Shown piece after piece: positions 11,260 to 25,019 of a stretch of DNA of 64,000 nucleotides. The DNA comes from Juglans regia (lineage: Eukaryota > Streptophyta > Magnoliopsida > Fagales > Juglandaceae). A model generated the notes under the pieces. That model had not been told where the DNA came from and searched no databases. It was given only the letters and a program-made list of their open reading frames with translations. Location of the stretch: NCBI RefSeq assembly GCF_001411555.2, contig NC_049909.1:14690686-14754685 (forward strand). Direction: 5' to 3'. Made by a program: the position numbers and the translations under genes. Numbering within the stretch: position 1 is the first letter of the stretch; every line of letters starts with the position of its first letter.

Positions 11260-12430
11260 TTTTATTTTATTCATTTTTCTCATATCTTTAAACTTTTTTT
11301 AAAAAAATCACAATGTTATTTAAAAATATTTTCTTAATCATTAAGTAAAAAAATTTAAAAAAAAATTATCAGTATCCATCCTATTCTTGGTAGGAGTAGC
11401 TTTTCTCATGGGTCTAAATCCAAAGAATACACCATTTGATTTGTGATCACCACCCCCTCAAATCTACAAACCCTACATAGTGAGCATGCAAACTTTTCGT
11501 GAGACAAGACTGTACGTACGTCAGAGTACGTTCTTCGCTCAAGCTTGCCTGATTTGCATGAGACCGTGTTCGGCCTATATGGTAGTTGGGTTAGCCCACT
11601 TTCCTTCCAAATAATATCCAATTTTATTTCCTCGACAGAACGGCCTGCACGCTTCTCTTATGGCCCCATGCATCTATGATTGTCATCATATGCTTAATAT
11701 ATATATATATATTACATATATAAAGAAATTACATAAAGTAAACCTATAGACTTGATGTAGTTTCGTGAAATCCGTTAAATCTACTTTATAATAAAAATAA
11801 TTTTAGAATCTGACGTACCACATCAAACTACATCAATTTGTAAATTTACTGTTGTATAATTTTTTTGTATCTAAAGTATTTCTCTATATATAGTAGCTCG
11901 CTCAACCAAATTCAACTCTACTGGGCTTAGCATTTGAATATAATTTTTGCCCACAAATTAAGGACATCTTATTTGAAAAATAAGATTTTCAAGTCCGGTG
12001 ACTTCCAAGAGTACCCCACAACACGCTGCATCTCATTACCTGGCAAACCGAGTTTGCAGAGAAAATCATAAACCAGGCAGTTTGGCTTAAATCAGAAAAA
12101 GGAGACGCACATAGAACAAATTAACTACATATTTCGCAAATTTCCTTGGGTTGAATATTACTTTTTGCAACTTTTCTCTTGCGGAAAAGACCCGATCGAT
12201 TTGCCATGTAATTAGGTGAGTGGTGTGGGGTCTTAAACCGACTTCAGAGTAGACTCTCTCTTTCACATCTTGGCACAGCTAGCAGGTCTAAGAAACTGGA
12301 GCGATATATGAATATACACACATGAAACACACTCGGAGAAAATGGTTGGTTCTAATTTCTTCTTATTTCATTGACATGGACCCGTACGTCAGAATCTTTC
12401 TAATGTTTTGTGATTTCAATATGTAATTTA
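11260..12430. other. Intergenic with a MITE-like repeat at 11722-11882
   Basis: Stops are frequent in every frame. 11722-11882 is another member of the repeat described at 6340 (CTACTTTATAATAAAAATAATTTT core, TCACAAAT-like arms). Nothing else was recognised. Confidence 0.45.
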
Positions 12431-12572
12431 AGCTCTAGTTTGGATTGAAAATTCATCTCATATCATCATCATAATTTTTTTAAATTTTTACGTAAAATAT
12501 AATAAATAATTTAATTTTTTTAAATCTTAAAATGATAATAATATTAAAAAATAATATTCTAACCATATATAA
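12430..12572. mobile_element. Truncated MITE of the GTTTGG family
   Basis: TAGTTTGGATTGAAAATTCATCTCATATCATCATC leads into the family core (TAATATTAAAAAATAATATTCTAACC). The far terminus is missing, so this looks like a half element. Confidence 0.4.
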
Positions 12573-13655
12573 TTTCAATGTTTGGCTTCATAAAATTTCA
12601 GAACCCAATACTGGGTGGTCTGACTCGGGTGGGAGATTTGGGAAGAGGAACATGGAGAGATTTTGATGTTTATTTTAAAAACAAAATTACAGACATAGCT
12701 GACATGCATGTAGACGGTGTGGGATGTAGCAGGACTCGATGTGAACTGGATAATGGTATTAGGCATGGGCTATTAGCCCAAAAGGGAAGTACTTTTCTCA
12801 GAGAACAAACAGCTATAAAAAAATAATAATAATATTATATTTCAGTAGTACTTGTCCCATAATTAATCCAAATAAATAATTAAGATGTTTCAAGCCTGAT
12901 CATCAATACACAGTTGAAGCCATATTTATAAATATAAATATTATATATATATATATATATATATGTATGACCCACAAACAATCAGATTGGAAATGAAAAC
13001 AGGAAATTATATATATAACGACCTTAGATCCGAATAGTACATATATACTACAAGAAAAATAATTTTTTACGAATGATTATTTTTAACAAAATGATTATTT
13101 TCAGTTATAATGAATCTGTTTTTTTATAACTAGTGAATTTGATATTGCCTAATATCTCATTACAAGGACCCCAGAAATTAAGGAATTATCTTTGGTCCTT
13201 AAAATGATTTCATTTTCTCTTAAAACAAACAGTGGTTTTAAAAAGTGGCATGTAATATTAAAATATTGGAGTACTATTTTTGGTCAGGCTGGCCGCCGGG
13301 ATGTGAAGAAGAAGAAGAAGAAGCTTCCCATGCAGCCCACCAGTAGAGTAGGCCAGCATGATTTTAAATGTGTCGTGTCAGTGAGATACTATGACTTGGG
13401 AGAGTTTATATCCCTTCTGAGATATAATTCAGATGATAAAGATGGATCATATGGGCGGTAGCTAGCTAGACTTATGCCGAAAGGGCATGCATGCATGCAT
13501 GGATGCATATGCATGCAAGCCACCTTGACTAATTGACTCAAACGTGTCGGCTTTCATGCACGCGCGCGCGCTCGGCCATCAATATACATATAGCTAGAGC
13601 AACTAGGGCGCACCTTCTTTTTGACTACTACTAGTAGTAATAGTACTACCACCAC

Positions 13656-13694
<39 letters not shown>

Positions 13695-15183
13695 CATGCA
13701 CGCTTAATTCCTACCTATCCCTATCTATGTAGATTGTCACTTTCCAGCACATTTCCACAACTTCAATCTTAATGCAAAAGTCTCGTTGACAGAATCATGC
13801 CGCATGTCTTCATGATCTTCTTTCTGTGGATAGGCAGTACTACTACTTCAAAGTGGATATTTTAACTAGATCTCAATTTTATCTTAAGATCATGATCAGA
13901 TATATTCGAAATGATTATATATATGTCTAGTTCGTCACGATTCTCTCTATCCTCTCTTTATATATATCTACCGAAAATCGAGTATTTATGATATGTTATT
14001 TGTAACGAAAATGATTATTTATAAGAAGAATATATAAATACATCATCTTTAATATAATACCTACTTTCGGAATATTTATCCAATTTGGCACGCATTAATG
14101 GAGGATAATGTTTTTGTATCAAAGAAAGTGAGATTAATCAACAATGAAATCAAATCATGATGGTTGATGACATAATCATGATCATCAGGAACATCTTTGA
14201 AATTGACAACCTCTATTAATATTTATAATGCGATCGATCCTAGCAGCTTCTAACTATTGACTAGTATAGGATCAGGCCGCGTCTCTGATCCCAAGTTCCA
14301 ACCTGCAAATTAATAATCGCCATGATTCCTTTAAGAATATTACATATAATACATGATCAGTTTTCGATGGCTCTAATGTTCCAAAAAAATTAATTAATTA
14401 ATTAATTAAATTAGATCACACCATTTTTTTTTATGTTTTATTAAGTACTGATCTGCATGCATGTGTTTAATTAATTAGTTATATTGGAGTAAGTAGTATT
14501 TTAGGGTCTTTATCCCTCCCTTTTTGTTTTTAATAACATTTCGATCAGCTTGCAATAAATTAAAAATAATTAATGGATAAAAAATACAGGTCTTTCTCTT
14601 TTGTTAGATTTGCTTATGATCTTTTTGATCATGATGATCTATTAGATTAATTTGAAAAAATTGGGCCAATAAATTGATTTGATCCCATGCATTTTTTTTT
14701 TATCAATAATATATGTAATGAAAAGCATTAATCATCCATATATAGATGAAGTACTAGTTGCCTGGCTTCTACATGCAGTAAGAGAGATATATAAATATAC
14801 ACGACCACGACAGAAAGTGTGAGTGTGAATTGTTATGAATCAATCTGAATCGATCGTTTGTAGAGGTTTTCCAGTACTCTATATGCTATATATATAGTAC
14901 TCAAGTGCGTTGGTGAGCTCCCTATAATTCATAGTGGAGGAGTATTTTAGAAGTAGTGCTGTTACTTTCCGTCCTACGTTTTGTCATACTTAGTGATATG
15001 ACACATTTTAAGTAGTTTCTTCTGTTGTACTTAAGATTTGCTCTACATTAGTACTAAGTGCAACTAAAGATGAAAACATTTAGGATGAAGAAAAACATTA
15101 CTCAAATATATATTAATTATCATATATTATCGAACTCCAGACAGAAAGATCAACATATACACCATTAGTTTGTAAATTAATTA
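12573..15183. other. Long gene-free AT-rich stretch with simple repeats
   Basis: It holds (TA)n tracts at 12944-12963 and 13658-13692, a GCATGC/CATGCATG cluster at 13483-13516 and a CG-rich CGCGCGCG at 13562-13570. A TACTACAAGAAAAATAA motif at 13047 resembles a CACTA terminus. Open frames at 12578-12826 and 13192-13461 show no recognisable domain and I do not call them genes. Confidence 0.45.
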
Positions 15184-15725
15184 GGTCTCATTTGAATATT
15201 GAGTTGAATTGAGATGAGTTGAGTTCTTTATTAATAATAATGAATTGAGATGGTAGAATGAGTTTTATGGGACCCACTTAAGATGAGTTTAGATGTATTT
15301 ATGGGAAGTTGAAAAATATTGTAGGTCTCACATGTAAAAAAGTTTTGAGTTGAGTGATGTTTCGTGATTTGAGAGTTGTATATTTGAATGTTATAATAGG
15401 TCTAAAACAGAACCTAATTGAGCTAAACTCATTTAAGGATCGTTTGGATTTTGAGTTAAGTTAAACTCATTATGAATAGTAGTGAATTGAGATAGTGGAG
15501 TGAGTTTTGTGGAGTCTAAGATGAGTTTAAATGTGTTTAGATGTTAAGATGAATTTATATATATTTATGAGATATTGAAAAATATTGTAGGTTCCTCATG
15601 TAAAAAAGTTTTGAGTTGAGATGAGTTTAATAATTTGAGAGTTAGGTGTTTGTATGTTGGACTCAGTTTAAAATTAAATTTAATTGAGTTGATTTTAACT
15701 GAATTTGTCAACCAAACAGGGCCTA
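15184..15725. mobile_element. Two adjacent copies of one MITE family
   Basis: 15184-15420 and 15434-15725 share the order TTTGRATWTTGAGTTRA, GAATTGAGATRGT, GATGAGTTTARATG, TTGAAAAATATTGTAGG and AAAAAAGTTTTGAGTTGAG. They lie head to tail about 14 bp apart. The second ends CCAAACAGGGCCTAAG, the inverse of the start. Non-coding. Confidence 0.6.
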
Positions 15726-15948
15726 AGCCTACCAAGCCTAGACTAAGATCTCCTAGAATTATTGTGTACATGCATGAGGAATAATTAACATGAGTTCCAC
15801 AATTATATTTAACGTTCATATATTTAATGATACTTTATGTATTTGTTTCTCTTCTTTCGAAAATCATGAAACTCGAACTCGGGCTCTAGTTAATTAGGAC
15901 ATCCAAACCAGCTATCGATTCATATGCAATTATCTCTAATTAGTTAAT

Positions 15949-16558
15949 GGGTTAATTATATTTTGTGCTCTTAAATTTTCACTCAATTCACAATATACTT
16001 CCGAAACTACTAATTGCATCAAAGTGGATTTTTGAACTTTCAAAACTTCTCAATCCCTCCTTTCGTCTACTAGCAACGTTAAATCTAATGAAAAATTACT
16101 GTAAAAATATAATTTTTATCTAATTTATTATCATTGACCATATAAACTATAAAATAATATATGTTATCAATTAATAATAAATCATTAATCATTAACCATA
16201 TATAAAATTATTTTATACCTAAGTTGCAAGCAAATATGAATAAAATTATTTGATATTCATTAACTATATATAAATTAATAAAAAAAATGTAATGATTTGT
16301 GATTTATTATTAATTAATAGCATATATTATTTTATATTTTATATAGTTAATGATAATAAATTGAATGAAAACTATATCTTAGTAATGAACGTTATGTACA
16401 TAGACAGCACGTACAGTGAATTTATGTTATATTTAACGTTGCTGGTAAATAGAAATGGGAGATTAGAGAGTTTTGAAAGTTCGAGGGTATACTTTGATGC
16501 AATTAGTAATTTCGGATGAATTAAGTGAAAGTTCAAGGGAGTAAAGTGTAATTAACCC
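15949..16558. mobile_element. 610-bp foldback element with long terminal inverted repeats
   Basis: The left end GGGTTAATTA and the right end TAATTAACCC are inverse. The inverted similarity runs inward for more than 100 bp: left ACTAATTGCATCAAAGT and GAACTTTCAAAAC against right ACTTTGATGCAATTAGT and GTTTTGAAAGTTC, then AGCAACGTTAAAT against ATTTAACGTTGCT. The flanks TTAGTTAAT (15940-15948) and GTAGTTAAT (16559-16567) match at 8 of 9 positions, which fits a Mutator-type target duplication. No transposase frame. Confidence 0.7.
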
Positions 16559-16567
16559 GTAGTTAAT

Positions 16568-18540
16568 TTACTACAATGTGATTAGATAACATGTTAATTA
16601 TTTAATATATTAGGAGAACTTGCATATTTTAATTTATAAATTGATGACCAATAATCTTTTAATATTGTCTTTTTGAAACAACGAAACCAAACGCATGCAA
16701 GATATTTCAAAATGGAGCAAAAGAAGATCAAAATATCTCTCCATATATTTACATATGCAATTATATATATAATTATATGCATGAAAAATCATATGGTATA
16801 TATAGTTTCTACGTCGGGAACTTTATCTGAATCAATCTTTTTTTCTTGGTCATCACGTTTCACCTAATATATGTACAACGTGGCCTCCTGAAAATAGCAC
16901 ATAGTTTGAGTGTATCGTACGTTTTATAGATAAAGACATTTCTTGATTAGAAACCGGCCTAAGACTAAAATAATAAAAATAATAATAATTAATATTATTA
17001 TAATCTGTGAATTAGCATTTCTTAGAGTATTAATTTTTTTATATGCATGTTTAAAATCATATTTTTTTAAAATTAATTTTAAATATTAACAAAAACTCAC
17101 ACATTAGATTATACATCTTTGTGTCAAATAATAATTAAATATTTTTTTTCTAATTTTTTTATTTATATTTTACAATTAGCACATCTGCAAATTCTATCAT
17201 TTACCATCTACTAGACATTTTTTTGTAAAATTCTGTTCGTTGGAGAAGAGAGAGAAAAAAAATAATAAAATAAAATTTGAAGAATGAACAATATATCTTT
17301 AAATTTGTAGAAATACTGTTCATAATTATGCAAATTTTTGAATATGCATAATCTAATACAGTCTAATTTAAAATCATATTATAAAAACATGCAGATGCAT
17401 AATCCAATGCTTGTACGAGTCATTCATGTATAAAATTGTACTTTTTAGTATTCTTTATTCAAATAATTAAGCATATAATTGTTTAGAACGTTATAATTAC
17501 TCATGTTCATTGAATGAACATGATTGAAAAGCTTGTTTTATAAATTTATTCCGTTGAGACTTATGGAATATTTTAATTTTGTATATCTGCATTAATATTC
17601 TCTACAATATTGTATTCTTTCTTTATTTAATAGTAATAATTATTAGGGAGCTCATGTGATGAGAGTGAGTTTGGATCACTCGTTTAAAGTACTACGTACG
17701 TACTGTCTCTTTCCAATTTGCACGTTGCAATTGAATGGAATATAGATGGTATTGAAGACTATTCCAAGAGCATGCACGCACGTGTGATGTGTCTATATTC
17801 GAAAGAGATATATAATTAATGATGCATGGGTTGAATAATAATTAATGACAAGTAGTAACGTCCACGTTGGCACAAATTCGAATATATTTTTTATTATTTG
17901 TTTTTTTATTTATTAGGGTAGGTCAACATGAATCATCGGTGCTGCTTTTTAGGTTGATCTGATGTCATTGCACAGGTCATTTTTATATCTAGAATAGTTT
18001 CCATATACATAAGAATATAATATAAATAATTAAATCATATTTTTTTTTTGATTACTTTTAAGATTCTATTAGATAAATAATAATTTTATATATTATTATA
18101 ATAGATATCTTAAATCCAAAAGATGATTTTATAATCTATCATATTTAATTAAATATTTTACGTATTAAACTTATTTATTAAAATAAAGTTTGACCCACAT
18201 ATAAGAATAAATGTTAAAAATATAACAAATAATTAAATCTGTAATAAGTGATGATTTCATAAAATATAAAATAGATATTTTTAACCTATCAAAACAAAAG
18301 TATAGCAAAATTTAAAAAATAAATAAATTTCAATCTATTTCGAAAATGAAAAAACCTATTTGTAAGTATATTATGATGGGAAATCATTTGTATAGTTCTA
18401 GAGTATTCAAGTCTTGTTCACTCTGCTTTTGAAAAAAAAAAGGTAAATTTAAAAATCACATAAAATATTTATTTTTTTTATAGTGAATCACATTATTTTT
18501 TTAAAGAGAGTATACAAAATTTGCATATCCTAATACTTTT
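16568..18540. other. Gene-free AT-rich intergenic DNA
   Basis: Short frames only (for example 16594-16867 on both strands), none with a recognisable domain. Long A/T runs and ATG-poor sequence throughout. Confidence 0.5.
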
Positions 18541-18547
18541 TCTAGCA

Positions 18548-18732
18548 TGAGAAGTGTTACAGTTACAAAAAAAATCCTATAAAAATAAATTTATAAATTA
18601 ACATAATTTCATATGATACGTTTGATTTATTTTATAATAAAAGTAACGTTATAATTTAACAAATAATATTAAAATATGTCAATTTATAAATTTATTTTTA
18701 TGAAATTTATTTATAATTAAAATATTTCTATC
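18548..18732. mobile_element. MITE-like dispersed repeat, degraded copy
   Basis: It starts GAAGTGTTACAGTTACAAAAAAAATC, carries TTTATTTTATAATAAAAGTAACGTTATAATTTAACAAAT, and ends in the inverse AATTAAAATATTTCTA. Same family as the copies at 6340, 11722 and 28308. Confidence 0.4.
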
Positions 18733-20496
18733 TAGACATTACTCATGCATTTAATAAAATAATCAAATGGATCTCATAATAATTTATTTTAAATTTCTGT
18801 GTCAATAAAATATAAATATCATAAGATTTACGTGTTGTGTCTTATTAAAAAGAAAAATGCTACTTGCACCCGAGTTGGGGACACACCGCGTACCTTAGTT
18901 CCAAATCAGCATTATTTAAACGGTGCGTTTTGCACATTGTTTCTCTTTTTAGTGTTGTTTCTAAAATCAACACTTGTGAAATCAAACTAACCCCCTCGAA
19001 GACGAGATAATCTCTTCAAACGATTAAGATTGACTCACACCGAAACACCCATGGAAACTGCTACGAACCCCAATTTTCACCTCGCACCGTTCACACCTCC
19101 AAGCTTCCCAAGCTTGCTACGAAGACGATTCCCCCACGGAGGTATGATGGGTGGCCACAAGCTTCTCCTCAAACAACCTACCCCACCGACGTGCTGCTAG
19201 ACGAAACAAGAAGGGAGTCAGGTTGTACACATCCTTAACTGGACATTCAATGACTTCTAGGGTTTGAAGTTTGTATAAATATTTGTCTAATATACCAAAC
19301 AAATTTATGAATCCAAACCCAAACCCAAAAAAAAAGGTGGCCTTGAATGTTGATGGAGTAGGAATTTGTCTTTGAGAGCAAGAATCAGGGAACCTTACCA
19401 GTATTTCGTTAAAATCGTAGTGGAAAGGTTTCACTTCATCCCTCTATAAAATGCTCCTCCGATAATCTCACCTACAACTACACAGCAACAAGTCAGAGAA
19501 TAGAAATGGCTCAAGTACGCCTCTTTCATCCTAACATTTCAGGCACCATTATTCAGATCTCTTCCTGAAGTCTGCTGAAATGCTCTGTATTATCATTATC
19601 CTTATCCTTTGGGTTCTAAAACTTTGCAAGTTTGGAGCTTTAGGCATTTTTGTATTTGGAAAAGTGTGAATCTGATGGTGGATGAAAGTGAACATCTTTG
19701 AACTACTTTCTTCGTAGATATATTCAGAACCAAAGGATGTATGTACGTGCTTGATACGGCTGGCTATTATCTACATAATCGTTTTCTCTTTTCTTTTCTT
19801 TTGCTTTTGTTTTTTCTTGTTCTTGTCCTCGTCCTCGCTTTTCTTTCTGAGAGTGTAAAAATAGATTTTGTGTTATGAAATCTGAAATCGAGTTTGGCGT
19901 CAAGTTCTGAAATCGAGTCTTCTTCCGTTTGTTTGTTTTTTTCAAATAATAATATTAAGCTAACGTAACTAATACCACATCAGACGATTCCGCAAGATAT
20001 ACCCAAAGGCAGATACCTGTAGCAGAATTGTATTAAAAAGGGGCTGTTTACTCTGGGAAATTTAGCACATTTATAACATCATGGCTCAAAGGTACATGGG
20101 TCAAATCAAAAATGGAAGCCCAATCATGCAATCGACCAACTGATGAGCTGTTCTGTGGCCAAATGAGTGCAAGGTGTACGAAGCGTGTGTGCGTAATCTT
20201 TTTGTTGTTTTTTTTTTTTTTGAAAAAAAATATAATCTTTTTGTAATGTTCTGGTACTACTGTCATTGTTCTGAATGGGAAAATGAAAGGACAATTTCAT
20301 CTTTAATTGTGGGGACGTATTATCGTATATATGCTGATTTTGCAATTCTATCAGATTGAGGTGGCCTAGATCCTAGTAGGATCTACAAAAGATAAACACG
20401 AGGATGGAAAAAAAAATCAAAATTACCAAATATTCTTAATATTATATATAAAAAAAAAAAAAACAATTTTTGGGGAGGAACCTGCCTCTAAGATTC

Positions 20497-20538
<42 letters not shown>

Positions 20539-22900
20539 TACATTGGTCAAAATATTAGATTTTGTCGGTGCATCATGTTGAAATGAGAAAATTGAGTGCA
20601 AAGAGATTATGTCAAGGGGGTAAAGATTGATGTTGCATTTTGACAGTAAGGTATTATTGGATATTTTATAAAAAATAATAATAAAATAATGATAAAATAT
20701 TAAATATTAATGAATAGTCTTGAAAAGTATGTAAAAAATCATAATAAAATAATGATAAATAGTGAAATATTCTCAGTATCCAAACTAGACATGATTCTTT
20801 AGTTGATTTATAATTGATATTATAAATTTTTTTTTATAAGTATTTGATGACTAATTATTATACAATATCATGATATAAATGATGTGATATATTTTTACTA
20901 TATAGAATATTATCTATTCATATTTTGAGAATACTTAATAATTATTCGTTAAATTTTAAGTATTGCGAAGAAAATGAGTACTCCAACCATGTGTACAAAA
21001 GATGAACAGGTCAAGATATATATGGGAGTTTGGTTTGAAAAAATTACTCTAATCCATCGTTATATTCGAGAAAGACATGTTAACATTAGATACCTCAATA
21101 ATTCATCACTAATTATGCACCATGGTTCAAGAAAATAGAGTACATGCGGAGGTTATGGGAAAAGATCATTGATTCTTACATTGATTTGTAATTGATATTG
21201 TCATCTTTAAGTATATATGTTATAGGCAAATCGCTATTAATTTCATGATGCAAATGACTTTGACATACATCTTATAATAGAGTTGGAATATTATATATTC
21301 TGTTATGAACCCACTAGATAGAACTCATCCTTGAAAACTAATTTACAAGGAAAGAGTGTTTAGGGACTTATAAACCATCAACCAATCTCATACTTAGTCG
21401 ATATGGGATCGTAACATATTCATAGTTCGAAATTACATAATTATTACTCGTTAGATCTTAAGTGTGTTGCGAAGAAAATTATTGCAACCCATGTGCACAA
21501 AAGGGAAATTGGTAAGGCATGAGAGCTGTGTTTGAAAAAAAACACTCTATTTATAAAGTAATGTTAGATACAGTCATAAAATATGTAACTCTGCACATTT
21601 TCTTTAAAATAATTTTTTCATTTAATCCCAGATTTACCTTTTTTTTTTTAAATGAATGCGCAAGATTTACACAACCTAAGACTGCAAATATCATTTCTCG
21701 TATTTATATTTCATTAGATTTGGGGAAATCCAATGACAACATTAGAGATCTCAATAATTCGCCAAGCATGAATTGTACCATGAAAAAACGCTATACGTAC
21801 ACTCCACCCACGAGAGAGAATTGAGTCTTTAGTTTTCTATTCAACAGACAAGTTTCAAGCAATTTATGAAATCCATTGTATGCCATGAATATATACATGT
21901 TTGGCATGTTCGATTGTATTCAAATTCTGCTGGTTTAGAAGTTCATTTCAAAAGTGACAATGTATTTTGCATAAAACAGTACCTTGGCTTGTTAATTTTG
22001 GATTAATTTACAAGCTTTACGTGACCTTGGCCACATAAATGCAAGATAAAAGGCTGGCCATAATGGTAACGGTGGGGAGGGCTAATAGTCAGCCTCTCCT
22101 TACCATCTTTGCTAGTACACAAAAAAAGAAAAAGCTCTCTCAATGGATGGGTCTCTCTTGATGGAACATGCATGTGGGTGTTCCTCTCATTTTTTATCAC
22201 ATAGCACACCCCACTACCGATCGAAGAGGATGAATTTAAACAAAAAAAAATTAAGGAAATGATAATGTAACATAGGCATCATATCCTGGATTTATTGCTA
22301 GTTGTAATATCGCTTCCGTTATAGTCTGATCTAGAGTTTCTAACATAACATTTTAACACCGATTTTGTCCCAATTAATTCAGTTTCTTTTTAAGGCATTT
22401 CTTGTAGTTTCACAGACAAGCTTAATTCTGATCAATAGCTACCTATTGCATGATTATCCTATTTATCAATAACTTATAGATAGATATATATTTGTGAATT
22501 AGTAACTCAGCCCCTAAGCACAAAGACAATATGTTGTTTCCAGTAACCTCTCACGGTAGGAAAAGATTCATTGCTGAACTATTAAAAATATAATATAAAT
22601 AATTAAATATCTATTTCCAACCATTTAAATTTCTAAATACGTGCAGATTTCGCATAATATTAAAGTAAAGTCATTGAACTCAAATCATGGCTATAGTACT
22701 TTTCTTATCATGGGCTTAAACGTTTTAGATAAATAATAATAATTTAAGAATAGGCAAATACAAGAACTAAAACAGAATCGCTTCTAAGCAGTCGGGCTAT
22801 AAATCGCACAAAAGCAGCCCTCTATTCAACTGTTGCCACGTAAGGAAATACACTTTGATCTGAATAGGCTCCGCCATAGAGAATCAAGAGGAAATACATT
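18733..22900. other. Intergenic; no supported gene
   Basis: 18890-19560 is less AT-rich and could be the worn edge of a gene or transposon, but no frame shows a known domain. A (TA)n tract lies at 20504-20531. 20640-20790 repeats TAATAATAAAATAATGATAAA. A blunt ATG-GCT-CAA followed by GTACGC at 19506 could be a tiny first exon, but I found nothing to join to it. Confidence 0.35.
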
Positions 22901-23190
22901 ATGATTTCAAAGCCTTCTCTTTCGTCTTCCTCTTCCTTGCTCCCCCTCTCTTCCGTCTCTTTGTACTGCCCTAATCTCAGTCCAAAGTCCATGCAAGCAT
23001 CTCAATACAATGCCGACGCAACCATCTTAGCCCGTTTGGGTCTTCCTCTCCATATCCACCTTCAACATTATGAGTGGCTCTCCCAGATCCACCTTCAGTT
23101 TATAACAAATAATTTCAATCAAATGAGGCTTATTCCATTATAATGCCTCTCCTGCACATAATGTTAGCAGGGTTGTTGGTTTTTCAAGTC

Positions 23191-23692
23191 CTAGGTTTGA
23201 AAGAATTTATGTAACCAGGCAAAGAGCTCATTCCTCAATGCCTCGAAACCCCAGTCCAACCTCTGCAACATCTCCAAAGCACTCTTAGTGTACATGAAGA
23301 GCGCGTAATACAAATCAAAACTATCATCGGCCGTGTTCTCAACCAAATCTAACAAGGCCTCACACCCCTTGGTATTAATTGCCATGGATTCCAAGTTGAA
23401 CAGCTCCAAGACCCTCCCAACCATACGGGTAATAAATTGTGACCCCGCCGCGTGGATTCTCAAAATCAGTCCGTCGTTCAAGACTACAAGACCCCTGGCT
23501 CGACAGGAAATCAGTCCGTCGCGACAAGGTATTTGTTGGATAAGCTCAGGGTGAAAGACGAAGGAAGACGAAGGGGTTTGTCTCTGGATCTGGTCAATTT
23601 GGAAGATGATGAGGACACTTGCTTTTTGTGAGAGTTTTTGATCTTCTGCAGGATGGGTACAGGATATGTAAATTGGAATACTTACGTGGAGG
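23191..23692 (-). CDS. Unidentified exon-like open frame, no start codon
   Basis: On the minus strand a frame stays open from about 23692 to a stop at 23191, without an ATG. Its second half reads HAAGSQFITRMVGRVLELFN, then NTKGCEALLDLVENTADDSF and LEMLQRLDWGFEALRNELFA, which has the composition and heptad-like hydrophobic spacing of a real helical protein. A plausible acceptor (CATCCTGCAG) at about 23652 would make it a terminal exon. No upstream partner is visible on this strand. I do not recognise the family. It could be a fragment left by transposition or the last exon of an unrecognised gene. Confidence 0.3.
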
Positions 23693-25019
23693 GCTATTAT
23701 TGGGGCATGTTATTTGGGGTTGGGCAGCCCGACCGGCTTGAAGGTGTTATCAAACTAAAAACATGCCTAAAGAACTAAAACTCATAATCATAACAAGTAC
23801 TTTTTTTATTATTTATTTATTTTCCTCTTCCAAGTTTTCTTTTCTTTATTTATTTATTTTTTTGGTCCAAAGAGGCCGACCGAGATGGTGAGATTATGCA
23901 GCCATAGCTAAAGAACCTAAACTCTCAGACCAAGTTAGTACTTTTTAAAATCGAGGCATGCACCGAATGTCTCCTGGCTGCTCAGATTCATGCACATCTG
24001 CATGCAGACCAAAACCCAAAAGCTCCCCCACTACCTAATAAATAACTAAAATTCAAGCTTATCATCATCATATAATGATTTTTTCAAATCTCCAAAACAA
24101 GAAAAAAAAATAGTGATCATGTAGTGAACTCAAGATATATATTGAAGATTCCCAAAACGTGAAGTACTTTGTGTTTCTTGCATCTCTTTCTCTCTCTCTC
24201 TTTTTTCCACAAATAACTAGATTCGACCTTCCATGGATAAGATGTTTATCTGTTTCTACAGTACATAGTTTAGTATCATGTTCTTCATATTTCTTTTGTA
24301 ATTAATGTATAGATTATATATTTCTTTTAAAAGAGCATAATCGAAGTTATATAGTGTCGAACAAGTAGGTATAATTTTTTTTTTTTGGCACCAAGTGTAC
24401 TCCTAAAACAAAATTCCAACTAATTATGGGAGTACACAGATTCTCGACAAGAAATTTCTCGTGAGTGTATCACCCGCACGTCTAGTTTGAATAATTTAAA
24501 AGAAAGTTTTCTTAGACTGATGGCTCTTAAAAATTATTTTTATCCAAAAAGATTTAAATCTTTACTACTTGAGCCAACTTTTAAGGGTTCGAACAAGCAC
24601 GTGAGATTATCATGAGAACATCAAAATAGATAAGTGTAATATTATTTTTTTAGAGCATGGTCTTTGAACAAGAAAACTAGTTAATGATGGAACAACTTAA
24701 TTCATTAATCTTAAACCTTGAGTACCTTTCATAGATTCCATGCATTTTTTGGTTTTTGGAGAATGACATGGAAGCTGATCGATCGTATCTTTCAATTTGG
24801 ATATGTATCGACATGTCCAATGGTCCATACACACATAAATAAATATCTTTAATTTCATAGTTAGTGGAAATTATTATTGTTATTGCTATTTGGTCAACTC
24901 ATAAATGAGATCTCTGAGTTCATGCAATCAAGGAATTATGAGAGAATTCAAAGAAGATATCATTATAAATTCAATACATATTGAATAAGTGAAATACTCT
25001 AGTCATAAAATGATTATAG

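Noticed and set aside
12578..13461. Frames of 82 and 89 codons
   Set aside because: No domain, poly-Lys run, and no splice or promoter context.
19506..19516. ATGGCTCAA followed by GTACGC as a possible three-codon first exon
   Set aside because: No downstream exon could be found in any frame to join it to.
22901..23143. Ser-rich frame resembling a plastid transit peptide
   Set aside because: After the Ser-rich start the sequence matches nothing, and no continuing exon was seen; low-complexity artefact is as likely.
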